From the NCBI GenBank assembly GCA_009781525.1, contig WQXZ01000090.1:1-7067 (forward strand): a stretch of 7,067 nucleotides of DNA, written 5' to 3'. Below are positions 1 through 6,353 of the stretch, one piece after another. Below the pieces are notes generated by a model. That model saw only the letters and a program-made list of their open reading frames with translations. It was not told where the DNA came from and searched no databases. The stretch is from Coriobacteriia bacterium (GTDB taxonomy: Bacteria; Actinomycetota; Coriobacteriia; Coriobacteriales; UBA8131). The position numbers were made by a program, and so were the translations under genes. The first letter of the stretch is position 1. Every line of letters starts with the position of its first letter.

Positions 1-2682
1 CGTCGCTATGTCGAATCACTTTCGGCTTACGCACGCCAGTTCTTAGGTCAGATGGACAAGCCAGACTTGGATTCAATCGATGGTCTCTCTCCTGCAGTTT
101 CGATTGACCAGCGAACGACATCGCGAAACCCCAGATCAACGGTTGGTACAGTAACAGAGATATATGACTACCTACGCCTGCTTTTTGCTCGAATCGGCAT
201 TCCACATTGCTACGAGTGCGGTCGAGTCATCAGCCGCCAGACTACCGATCAGGTTGTCGACCAGGTGCTGGAAGGCTACGACGAGCAAAGGGTCATGGTC
301 TTATCCCCAGTTATTACTGGACGAAAAGGGGAGTACGGCAGGTTGTTTCAAGATCTGCAACGCGAAGGCTTTGCTCGGGTACGAGTAGACGGTGAAGTGC
401 GCGAGCTGGGTGAGCCGATTGTTCTAGATAGAAACCTGAAACATGATATCGACGTCATCATTGACCGCCTGGTAGCGCGGCAGGATAGTCGTAGTCGTCT
501 GGCAGAGGCAATTGAAACAGCAACCACGATGGCAGAAGGCAACGTCAGCATACTGATGCCGGATAGCAACGAAGAAATCGGTTTTTCACTGGCATTAGCC
601 TGTCCGGAGCATGGGCACTCGATGGATGACCTGGCTCCGCGCGACTTCAGTTTCAATGCTCCATATGGTGCCTGTCCGGAATGCTCGGGGCTAGGCTATA
701 AACGTGAGGTTGACCAGGCGCTGATTATTCCTGACCCGACGCTCAGTCTGGCAGACGGTGCCTTTGCAGTAGTCAGTAAGACATCCAATTATTATCCGCA
801 GATGCTGGCAGCTGTTGCCAGACATATCGATGTTAACATCAATACGCCCTGGGGTGAGCTTAATGCCAACCAGCAGAGTGTGTTTTTGCACGGCCTTGGC
901 ACCGAGCAGATACGTCTTGACTACACCACGCGCGATGGCAGAGATACCTATTGGTATGTCCGGTTCGATGGGTTACTGAAAATGACGGCGGATCGCTACG
1001 AGGAGAGTAGTTCTGACACGGTGCGCAGCAAAATGGAGGAGTATTTCTCAACTATGCCTTGCTCGACCTGTAATGGTGCCAGACTGAAGCCTGAGATCCT
1101 GGCTGTGACGGTTGGTGACAGTAGCATCCATCAGGTTACGCAACTTTCTGCCCGCGATTCGCTAAGCTTTTTCGAGCAGCTGAATCTGCAGCAGCGCGAG
1201 CTGATGATCGGTGAGCGCATTGTCAAAGAGATCGTCGAGCGCCTGCGCTTCCTGGTAGATGTCGGTCTTGACTACCTGACACTTGAGCGTGCAACCGCAT
1301 CGCTTTCAGGTGGAGAAGCCCAGCGTATCAGGCTCGCAACCCAAATCGGCGCAGGTTTGATGGGCGTGCTCTACATTCTTGACGAGCCCTCGATAGGTTT
1401 GCATCAACGCGATAACGGTCGCTTGATCTCTACCTTGAAGCGCCTACGCGACCTGGGTAATACTGTAATCATTGTCGAACACGACGAGGAGACGATCAGG
1501 TCGGCCGACCACATCATCGATATGGGGCCAGGCGCTGGTGAACATGGCGGGTCAGTTGTAGCAGAAGGCGGCTTAGAAAACATCTTGGCTGAAGAGGCTT
1601 CCCTAACCGGTGCGTATCTGAGTGGCCGACGCGAAATTCCGATACCGGAGCAGCGACGAAATCCGGAGCGAGGTCAGATCACAATAAAGGGAGCGCGAAC
1701 CAACAATCTTAAAAACATCGATATCGCCATAGAGCTCGGCACGTTGACACTGATAACCGGTGTCTCTGGCTCTGGTAAGAGCTCACTGGTTGCAGACACT
1801 TTAGCTCCGGCTCTGACAAACAGAATTCATCGCTCACGTCGTCCGGAAGGTGTGTTTGAAAGCATCAGCGGATTAGCCGAAATCGACAAGGTAATCGATA
1901 TCGATCAGTCTCCGATCGGACGTACCCCGCGCTCAAACCCCGCTACCTATGTCGGACTCTGGGACGATGTGCGATCACTCTTTGCATCGTTGCCAGAGTC
2001 AAAAGTACGAGGCTATGCTCCAGGGCGGTTCTCTTTTAACGTTGCCGGTGGACGCTGCGAAGCATGTAAGGGTGACGGTCAGATAAAAATCGAGATGCAC
2101 TTTCTGCCGGATATCTATGTTCCCTGCGAGGTCTGCAAGGGTAGTCGCTACAATCGCGAGACTCTTCAGGTCAGCTATCGTGGTAAAACCGTAGCAGACG
2201 TGCTTGACATGAGCGTCAGTGATGCGCTCGACTTCTTTTCTGGCATACCCAAGCTGAAACGCAAACTGCAGACCCTGGAGGATGTCGGTCTTGGCTACAT
2301 TCGCCTGGGTCAACCAGCTACGACCCTGTCAGGCGGAGAGGCTCAGCGGGTCAAACTGGCTAGCGAGCTCCAGCGTGTGCAAACCGGAAAGACCTTCTAC
2401 ATCTTAGACGAGCCAACAACCGGCCTTCATTTCGAAGACGTCAGACAACTCTTGCAGGTTTTAGAAAGACTTGTGGACAAGGGCAATACAGTTGTTGTCA
2501 TCGAGCACAATCTTGACATGATCAAATCGGCTGATAGAGTAATCGACCTGGGACCTGAAGGTGGCTTGAACGGCGGCGAGTTGATTGCTTACGGCACTCC
2601 TGAGCAGGTAGCTGCTACTGCCGGCTCATTTACGGGTGAATTCTTAGCGGAGCTATTCAATCGTTCGGGGCATGCGTACTAA
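1..2682 (+). CDS. uvrA: Excinuclease ABC subunit A (UvrA), 5'-truncated by window edge
   Basis: This is the damage-recognition ATPase of nucleotide excision repair, which with UvrB finds bulky lesions and loads UvrB onto DNA in the cytoplasm. The frame is open from base 1, reading RRYVESLSAYARQFLGQMDK. The start codon therefore lies upstream, and an ATG at 52 is internal. About 893 residues are present; comparison with the family (about 940) implies that some 50 N-terminal residues, including the first Walker A, are missing. Visible in fragment numbering are signature 1 (LSGGEAQRIRLA, about 435), Walker B 1 (LYILDEPSIGLH, about 457), Walker A 2 (GVSGSGKSS, about 587), an intact CxxC-CxxC zinc module (Cys 686/689/709/712), signature 2 (about 776) and Walker B 2 (about 799). 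The inserted first zinc module reads CPEH then CPEC, so its second ligand position is His. Its stop overlaps that of the convergent degV. Identification is certain. Confidence 0.98.
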   Translation, partial: RRYVESLSAYARQFLGQMDKPDLDSIDGLSPAVSIDQRTTSRNPRSTVGTVTEIYDYLRLLFARIGIPHCYECGRVISRQTTDQVVDQVLEGYDEQRVMVLSPVITGRKGEYGRLFQDLQREGFARVRVDGEVRELGEPIVLDRNLKHDIDVIIDRLVARQDSRSRLAEAIETATTMAEGNVSILMPDSNEEIGFSLALACPEHGHSMDDLAPRDFSFNAPYGACPECSGLGYKREVDQALIIPDPTLSLADGAFAVVSKTSNYYPQMLAAVARHIDVNINTPWGELNANQQSVFLHGLGTEQIRLDYTTRDGRDTYWYVRFDGLLKMTADRYEESSSDTVRSKMEEYFSTMPCSTCNGARLKPEILAVTVGDSSIHQVTQLSARDSLSFFEQLNLQQRELMIGERIVKEIVERLRFLVDVGLDYLTLERATASLSGGEAQRIRLATQIGAGLMGVLYILDEPSIGLHQRDNGRLISTLKRLRDLGNTVIIVEHDEETIRSADHIIDMGPGAGEHGGSVVAEGGLENILAEEASLTGAYLSGRREIPIPEQRRNPERGQITIKGARTNNLKNIDIAIELGTLTLITGVSGSGKSSLVADTLAPALTNRIHRSRRPEGVFESISGLAEIDKVIDIDQSPIGRTPRSNPATYVGLWDDVRSLFASLPESKVRGYAPGRFSFNVAGGRCEACKGDGQIKIEMHFLPDIYVPCEVCKGSRYNRETLQVSYRGKTVADVLDMSVSDALDFFSGIPKLKRKLQTLEDVGLGYIRLGQPATTLSGGEAQRVKLASELQRVQTGKTFYILDEPTTGLHFEDVRQLLQVLERLVDKGNTVVVIEHNLDMIKSADRVIDLGPEGGLNGGELIAYGTPEQVAATAGSFTGEFLAELFNRSGHAY

Positions 2683-3518
2683 ATAGAGAAAATCACTCCT
2701 CCGCGCATGGCGTAGGTCGAGCAAAGCCCACCGGTTTGAGTGATGAACGAGTCTTTGAAGGGGATAGCAGCCATCAGTTCAGCCTGGGTTTCAAGTGCTT
2801 TCTCATAATCATAGACATGCGAAATCGCCAGTATACGATCTGAGAAGTCGTCAATCCTAAGTCGCAGCAATTTGATCATCTGCTGTACAGCTTTTTGATA
2901 ACTGCGGGTCTTATTGATTACAAGCATCTCTCCATCCACACCTTCGCAGAGCGGTTTGATCTTCAGGAATTCCGCCATGGTTGCGGCAGTGCGGCTCATC
3001 CTTCCGGTCTTTACCGGTGTGTCAAAGCTGTCCAAAATGAAGAAGGTATTCATGTCGATCACGAACTTCTCCACAGTTTTGATTATCTCGATATCGGGCA
3101 TACCAGCCTTAGCCAGCTCAGCGATTTTGATAGCGATCTGGGCTTCTCCAACAGAAGATGAGAGGCTGTCAAAGACATGGGTCAGCGAGCCTCTGACCTG
3201 ATCGGCGCGAATGCGTGCAGCCAGGAAGGCACTCTCAAAGGAGGCAGACAGTTTCGATGACAGTGTTACGGCGTAGACACTGCCATTGTGTTGGTAGGCG
3301 TCGAGATAGCGTTGAGGGGCGGGAGCAGAAGTGGTAGGTCCTTTTGGTGACCTTTCGGTGTGCGCAAGGTAGGCAGCGACATCCAGGTTTGCGTCGTCGA
3401 TATAGTCTTGCCCGTCGACAGTCAGTGTCAGGGGCACAATCTCAAGCTCGATGTCTGGAAATCGTTCACGGAAATCAGCAGGCAGGTCGCAGCCACTGTC
3501 AACAACGATCTTTGTCAT
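2679..3518 (-). CDS. DegV family (FakB-like) fatty-acid-binding protein
   Basis: This 279-residue protein has the usual length of the DegV family, whose members bind a fatty acid in a buried pocket; in Firmicutes they present it to the FakA kinase for incorporation into phospholipid. Visible motifs are VDSGCDLP at 6-13, the T-S-x-P stretch around 62-66, LSSKLSASFESA at 86-97, the DS pair at 117-118, a GRMS turn near 172, and KIKPL near 187. The C-terminus departs from the family: where HTGPG is usual, it reads TYAMRGG (268-274), so the conserved His is Tyr. The start is ATG with AAGGAG seven bases upstream. It lies 71 bp downstream of the rubredoxin on the same strand, probably co-transcribed with it. 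Its TAG stop overlaps the uvrA TAA by four bases. Family membership is firm; ligand binding is inferred and may be altered. Confidence 0.93.
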   Translation of the reverse strand: MTKIVVDSGCDLPADFRERFPDIELEIVPLTLTVDGQDYIDDANLDVAAYLAHTERSPKGPTTSAPAPQRYLDAYQHNGSVYAVTLSSKLSASFESAFLAARIRADQVRGSLTHVFDSLSSSVGEAQIAIKIAELAKAGMPDIEIIKTVEKFVIDMNTFFILDSFDTPVKTGRMSRTAATMAEFLKIKPLCEGVDGEMLVINKTRSYQKAVQQMIKLLRLRIDDFSDRILAISHVYDYEKALETQAELMAAIPFKDSFITQTGGLCSTYAMRGGVIFSI

Positions 3519-3562
3519 TTAAGACTCCTTTGTCTGTCTGAACGCGCTTGGCGTAATAGTGA

Positions 3563-3578
3563 ACCAGCTTTGGCTGGT
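3563..3578 (-). other. Small hairpin between rubredoxin and degV
   Basis: A perfect 6-bp inverted repeat (ACCAGC, loop CAAA on the minus strand, GCTGGT) sits in the 71-bp gap between the two minus-strand genes. No U-tract follows it, so it is not a convincing terminator. It could be a processing or stability element, or chance. Confidence 0.4.
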
Positions 3579-3589
3579 GTGTGTTGGTT

Positions 3590-3748
3590 TTATTGAGCAG
3601 GGACGAACCTGTCTTTTCCTGCTCCACATATTGGGCAATGGTAATGCTCAGGAACATCCTCCCATTCAGTGCCTGGTAATATATCGTTTCTAGCATCGCC
3701 ATCTTCAGGGTTATAGGTATAACCACAAACCACGCAAGTATACTTCAT
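3590..3748 (-). CDS. Rubredoxin
   Basis: This 52-residue protein is a complete classical rubredoxin, a small cytoplasmic one-electron carrier with a single Fe(Cys)4 centre. The two knuckles are CVVCG (Cys 5 and 8) and CPICGAGKDRF (Cys 38 and 41). The family core between them is present: GYTYNPEDGD, the PGT turn at 25-27, Trp29 and EDVP. Length is normal (about 52-54). The ATG follows AGGTGG at a suitable distance, and an extended -10 promoter lies about 35 bases upstream. It is the first gene of a minus-strand pair with degV. In anaerobes rubredoxin commonly feeds superoxide reductase, rubrerythrin or flavodiiron proteins; in some aerobes it feeds alkane hydroxylase. No partner is visible here, so its specific role is unknown. 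Identification is very secure despite the short length. Confidence 0.97.
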   Translation of the reverse strand: MKYTCVVCGYTYNPEDGDARNDILPGTEWEDVPEHYHCPICGAGKDRFVPAQ

Positions 3749-3784
3749 GCTCACCACCTATTAGTCACTGTTGATATGGCTACG

Positions 3785-3813
3785 ATAATAGCAGTTTTAT
3801 ATGCATGAGTCAG
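3785..3813 (-). promoter_or_regulatory. Probable promoter for rubredoxin-degV
   Basis: On the minus strand, CTGACT (4 of 6 matches to the -35 consensus) is followed after 17 bases by TATTAT (-10), preceded by TGC, which gives an extended -10. A transcript would start near 3778, leaving a leader of about 30 bases before the rubredoxin ATG. Spacing and position are those expected for a sigma-70/SigA-type promoter. This is a pattern match only. Confidence 0.55.
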
Positions 3814-4037
3814 CGATTGTTAAGTATTTTCTAATGGCATTTTCTCAGCTTTCATCAGTTCGGCTTGAAGCTCTCGTGGCTGTTGCCTGGCGGCTACCTG
3901 GTAACCACTCAGAGGATTTGCTACATCTCTGCTACCCTATGTTCGCCATTATCGAATATAATTTGATAGTGTTCGTTATCGCTGTACAAGAATTGATTGA
4001 TATGAGATAGTGACACTAACATTTTGGCAGTAGAGTT

Positions 4038-4046
4038 TGGTATGCT
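4038..4046 (+). promoter_or_regulatory. Candidate extended -10 for the iclR transcript
   Basis: TGGTATGCT fits an extended -10 (TGn then TATnnT). No good -35 is found at 16-18 bases; the nearest resemblance, TTGGCA at 4024, is only 11 bases upstream. If used, transcription would start near 4053 with a leader of about 45 bases. Overlap with an inverted repeat supports a regulated promoter, but the evidence is weak. Confidence 0.3.
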
Positions 4047-4073
4047 AACAGTGAAAGGAAGTCCTGGTTAGCA
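4043..4073. promoter_or_regulatory. Inverted repeat, candidate IclR operator
   Basis: TGCTAAC (4043-4049) and GTTAGCA (4067-4073) form a perfect 7-bp inverted repeat separated by 17 bp. The left arm overlaps the candidate -10. A further copy of CTAACA lies at 4016-4021. Many IclR-family regulators bind inverted repeats in their own promoter. Assigning this site to the adjacent regulator is inference from position and symmetry. Confidence 0.35.
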
Positions 4074-4097
4074 GAAGCGAGATCGATAGGAACGACA

Positions 4098-4880
4098 TTG
4101 GTAGGTAACATCAAATCAATAGTGAAAGCTGGGAGCATCATCGACCTGCTGGCAGAGTCATCAGAACCACTTTCACTGGGCACGCTTTCACAACAAACCG
4201 GCATCGCAAAAAGCACTTTGCATGGTATTGTTTCTACTCTGGTGAATATCGGATATCTGCATCAGGTTCCAGAAACCGGCCACTATCATCTAAGTGTCCG
4301 ATTATTCGAAATCGGCAGCAGCATCTCAAACAAATGGAACGAGCGGCAGATCGCCAGCCCATATATGCAGCGTATTGTCGAAGATACCGGTGAGACCGTG
4401 CATATGGCTGTTCTTAGCGAGGGAGAAGTTCTCTATATCAATAAGCAAGAATCATCCCGTTCTATACAGATAGTAACCGCAACAGGAGCCAAACTGCCAG
4501 CCCATTGTACTGGCTTGGGTAAGGTCTTGCTTGCCTGGTTGAATACAGAAGAAGTCAGACATATTTACCAGACAAAAGGCTTCGCACGTTTCACTGCTAC
4601 AACCATTACGAACTTCGAAGACTTTTTAGAAGAGCTCGAAATGATTCGCGACAGAGGTTTCGGCATTGATGAACAGGAGTTCATGGATGGCTTACGCTGT
4701 GTCGCTGTTCCAGTGTTTAACTATCTTGGCCAGGCAACTGCAGCGATGAGTATCTCTGGTCCGCTTTCGCGCATGAATGGTGAGTCTTTCGAGTTCAACA
4801 AGAACTCTCTGCTGAAAGCTTCGTATGAAATCTCTGAGAGGCTTGGCTACCAGGGGACATTTGCCAGGATGGTGGTATAG
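4098..4880 (+). CDS. IclR-family transcriptional regulator
   Basis: This 260-residue protein has normal IclR length and architecture. An N-terminal winged helix-turn-helix (about 5-68) contains LGTLSQQTGIAKSTLHGIVSTL with the recognition helix near 38-48. A C-terminal GAF-like effector domain includes PAHCTGLGKVLLA (134-146) and the IclR signature region GFGIDEQEFMDGLRCVAVPV (187-206). The start is TTG: no in-frame ATG exists between the upstream stop (4017) and 4098, AGGA lies six bases before it, and IclR homology begins a few residues in. The ferredoxin GTG begins immediately after its TAG, so the two are surely co-transcribed. IclR relatives such as PcaU, PobR and CatR control aromatic degradation, so this one most likely controls the adjoining meta-cleavage genes. 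Effector identity, and whether it activates or represses, cannot be read from sequence. Confidence 0.93.
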   Translation: MVGNIKSIVKAGSIIDLLAESSEPLSLGTLSQQTGIAKSTLHGIVSTLVNIGYLHQVPETGHYHLSVRLFEIGSSISNKWNERQIASPYMQRIVEDTGETVHMAVLSEGEVLYINKQESSRSIQIVTATGAKLPAHCTGLGKVLLAWLNTEEVRHIYQTKGFARFTATTITNFEDFLEELEMIRDRGFGIDEQEFMDGLRCVAVPVFNYLGQATAAMSISGPLSRMNGESFEFNKNSLLKASYEISERLGYQGTFARMVV

Positions 4881-5207
4881 GTGTCATTCGTTCAGCAACC
4901 AGGTATGTCCGATACTGCTTCGCTGATCTATACGATAACAATCGAAGAACCTCTGACGACTTTCACCTGCAAATCAGATCAGACGTTGCTCGCAGCAATG
5001 GAGCGTGCTGGTCATAGGTTGGTTCACATCGGCTGTCGACGCGGAGGCTGTGGTGTCTGCAAGGTACAGATAGTCAGTGGCGATACACACAGATTGGCGA
5101 TGAGCCGTGCGCATGTCAGTGTTGAAGAAGAAAAGAACGGCTTCGCACTGGCGTGTTGCATTGAGCCACGCAGTGACCTGACACTGAAACTGCTTGAAAA
5201 AGGGTAG
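4881..5207 (+). CDS. XylT-like [2Fe-2S] ferredoxin (dioxygenase reactivation)
   Basis: This 108-residue plant-type ferredoxin carries the cluster motif GCRRGGCGVC (Cys 52, 57, 60) and a fourth ligand in FALAC (Cys 92), followed by an unusual adjacent Cys 93. The spacing, and the closing ALACCIEPRSDL, resemble XylT and DmpQ. Those ferredoxins reduce the oxidised active-site iron of catechol 2,3-dioxygenase and restore its activity. The gene sits directly upstream of a dioxygenase, exactly as xylT does before xylE. The start is GTG, abutting the iclR stop with zero spacing; AGGATGGTGG inside the end of iclR can serve as ribosome-binding site, and translational coupling is likely. An alternative ATG at 4905 would remove eight residues but has its AGG only one base away. 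Family is firm; the repair role is inferred from homology and gene order. Confidence 0.9.
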   Translation: MSFVQQPGMSDTASLIYTITIEEPLTTFTCKSDQTLLAAMERAGHRLVHIGCRRGGCGVCKVQIVSGDTHRLAMSRAHVSVEEEKNGFALACCIEPRSDLTLKLLEKG

Positions 5208-5216
5208 AAATAGCGC

Positions 5217-5254
5217 GGTTGAACAAACGGTGGGCCCCCGATTTGATATCAACC
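5217..5254 (+). other. Imperfect intercistronic hairpin before the dioxygenase gene
   Basis: Outer arms GGTTGA (5217-5222) and TCAACC (5249-5254) pair perfectly. Inside, CAAA pairs with TTTG and CGG with CCG around a GC-rich loop containing GGGCCC, giving about 13 base pairs with small internal loops. It lies just after the ferredoxin stop and about 80 bases before the dioxygenase start. No U-run follows, so a simple terminator is unlikely; an mRNA processing, stability or attenuation role is possible. Confidence 0.5.
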
Positions 5255-5319
5255 ATAGCTATTGAAGACTAATAGACTAAAAGGAAGGTATTGCTGATAC
5301 AGGCAAAACCGAAAAACTG

Positions 5320-5328
5320 AAAGGAAGG
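5320..5328 (+). promoter_or_regulatory. Ribosome-binding site deciding the dioxygenase start
   Basis: AAAGGAAGG directly touches an ATG at 5329, too close for normal initiation, but stands nine bases before the ATG at 5338. This favours 5338 as the true start. An identical AAAGGAAGG lies 40 bases upstream at 5280-5288, before a TTG-initiated frame of nine codons (5291-5320). Confidence 0.6.
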
Positions 5329-5337
5329 ATGTCAGCT

Positions 5338-6267
5338 ATGGCAATCACTGGAGTTCTACGTTCAGCGTTGATGCAGCTACGTGTCTTGGACATGGATGCA
5401 GCTGTCAACCACTATGTTAATGTTCTAGGTCTGGATGAGGTTGGAAAAACCGAAGACGGACGCGTGATGCTCAAGGCTTATGATGAGTTTGAGCACCATA
5501 CATTTGTACTGCGTCTTGCAGAAACCGCAGGTATGGATTTCATCGGCTTCAAGGTAGATAGCGATGCCTATCTTGACCAACTGGCTGCAGAAACCCAGGC
5601 ATTCGGCCTACCATGCGAGTGGCTTGCAGCAGAAACCGATCAACCTGGTTTCGGCCGCCGCCTTGTTGTGCAAATGCCGACTGGCCATCGTTTTGACTTT
5701 TTTGCTGATGTTGCAATGGCTGAAGACCGTCCCATGCTAAAGAATCCGGATATCTGGCAAAAAGAGCCACACGGCATGCGTGCTCAATGCTTCGATCATG
5801 CCCTGCTCTATGGCCCGAACTCTGCTGAAGCAGTGCGTTATTGCACCGAGGTTCTTAAGATGGCTGTTGTTGAAGAGCTTTTGGCTCCCGAAGGTGACGG
5901 CAAGGTTTGTACCTGGCTGACCAGCTCTAATCGTATGCACGACATTGCTATCCTCGAATATGACCAGCCTGGCAAGTTGCATCATGTTGGCTTCAAGCTT
6001 GAGGACTGGAGCGCAATCGGAAACGCTGCTGATCTGATCACCATCAACAACGTCTCTCTTGACGCAGGTCCAATGCGTCATGGTGTTACCCGCGGTCTGA
6101 CAATCTATTTCTTCGATCCGTCTGGTAACCGTAATGAGACCTATGCCGGCGGCTATGCCCACTTCCCAGACATGCCAGTGCGTCAATGGGACTTTGATCA
6201 GGCCGGTAAAGGTATTTTCTATTATACCCGTGAACTGAACGAGCGGTTCTTGTCTGTTGTGTCATAA
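5338..6267 (+). CDS. Catechol 2,3-dioxygenase (XylE-type extradiol dioxygenase)
   Basis: This 309-residue Fe(II) enzyme of the two-domain vicinal oxygen chelate extradiol family adds O2 to catechol beside the hydroxyls, giving 2-hydroxymuconic semialdehyde. It matches Pseudomonas XylE/DmpB (307 aa) from end to end, starting LMQLRVLDM and ending LNERFLSVVS. The iron ligands are visible: His in FDHALLYG (154), the second His of KLHHVGF (216) and Glu in GNRNETYAGG (267). Second-sphere residues are also present: His201 (MHDIAI), His248 (MRHGVTRG) and Tyr257 (TIYFFDPSGN). Start 5338 was preferred over an in-frame ATG at 5329 because the AAGGAAGG site abuts 5329; the latter would add three residues. 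Hairpins lie on both sides of the gene. Upstream is the reactivating ferredoxin, downstream the ring-product hydrolase. Activity is strongly expected; preference among catechol and alkylcatechols is unknown. Confidence 0.95.
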   Translation: MAITGVLRSALMQLRVLDMDAAVNHYVNVLGLDEVGKTEDGRVMLKAYDEFEHHTFVLRLAETAGMDFIGFKVDSDAYLDQLAAETQAFGLPCEWLAAETDQPGFGRRLVVQMPTGHRFDFFADVAMAEDRPMLKNPDIWQKEPHGMRAQCFDHALLYGPNSAEAVRYCTEVLKMAVVEELLAPEGDGKVCTWLTSSNRMHDIAILEYDQPGKLHHVGFKLEDWSAIGNAADLITINNVSLDAGPMRHGVTRGLTIYFFDPSGNRNETYAGGYAHFPDMPVRQWDFDQAGKGIFYYTRELNERFLSVVS

Positions 6268-6296
6268 AGTTATACGACTTATCAGTTAATAAAGAT

Positions 6297-6333
6297 AGAG
6301 ATAGGCCAAGCTCAAAGTCTCTGGCCTATCTCT
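6297..6333 (+). other. Perfect 12-bp hairpin between dioxygenase and hydrolase genes
   Basis: AGAGATAGGCCA (6297-6308) and TGGCCTATCTCT (6322-6333) are exact reverse complements around a 13-base loop. It starts 30 bases after the dioxygenase stop and ends 9 bases before the GGAGGT of the next gene. The bases that follow, GCATAATC, contain no U-tract, so a standard intrinsic terminator is unlikely on the plus strand. Protection of the upstream mRNA 3' end, or partial termination, are the plausible roles. Confidence 0.65.
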
Positions 6334-6353
6334 GCATAATCTGGAGGTAAACA

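Larger units (their letters stand above)
3749..4097. other. Divergent intergenic region between rubredoxin and iclR
   Basis: This 349-bp stretch has no convincing gene. The only long open frame in it (a 69-codon plus-strand frame from 3801) has no ribosome-binding site and no recognisable motif. The rubredoxin promoter occupies the left end; candidate iclR control elements occupy the right end. A perfect TATAAT lies at 3957-3962 but has no acceptable -35 at 16-18 bases. A TTGATA (3963) and TACAAG (3985) pair at 16-bp spacing is another weak option. A short imperfect inverted repeat (CAGAG ... CTCTG) lies around 3910-3930. Nothing here resembles a tRNA or a known riboswitch. Confidence 0.6.

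Noticed and set aside
1999..2313. 104-codon minus-strand frame inside uvrA
   Set aside because: It is antisense to a highly conserved UvrA segment including the zinc module; it is a shadow frame.
3499..3726. 75-codon minus-strand frame overlapping rubredoxin and the degV start
   Set aside because: It is a different frame from the clear rubredoxin and has no start signal; it is a shadow.
3957..3962. Perfect TATAAT as the main iclR promoter
   Set aside because: No -35-like hexamer lies at 16-18 bases upstream and the leader would be about 130 bases; it remains possible but unsupported.
3801..4010. 69-codon plus-strand frame in the divergent intergenic region
   Set aside because: It has no ribosome-binding site, no recognisable motif, and overlaps the rubredoxin promoter on the other strand.
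5737..6186. 149-codon minus-strand frame inside the dioxygenase gene
   Set aside because: It lies wholly antisense to a gene with complete homology and catalytic residues; no family features are seen.
6297..6333. Intrinsic terminator ending the dioxygenase transcript
   Set aside because: The stem is strong but the following bases contain no run of T, and the next gene is a pathway partner on the same strand with its own close ribosome-binding site.
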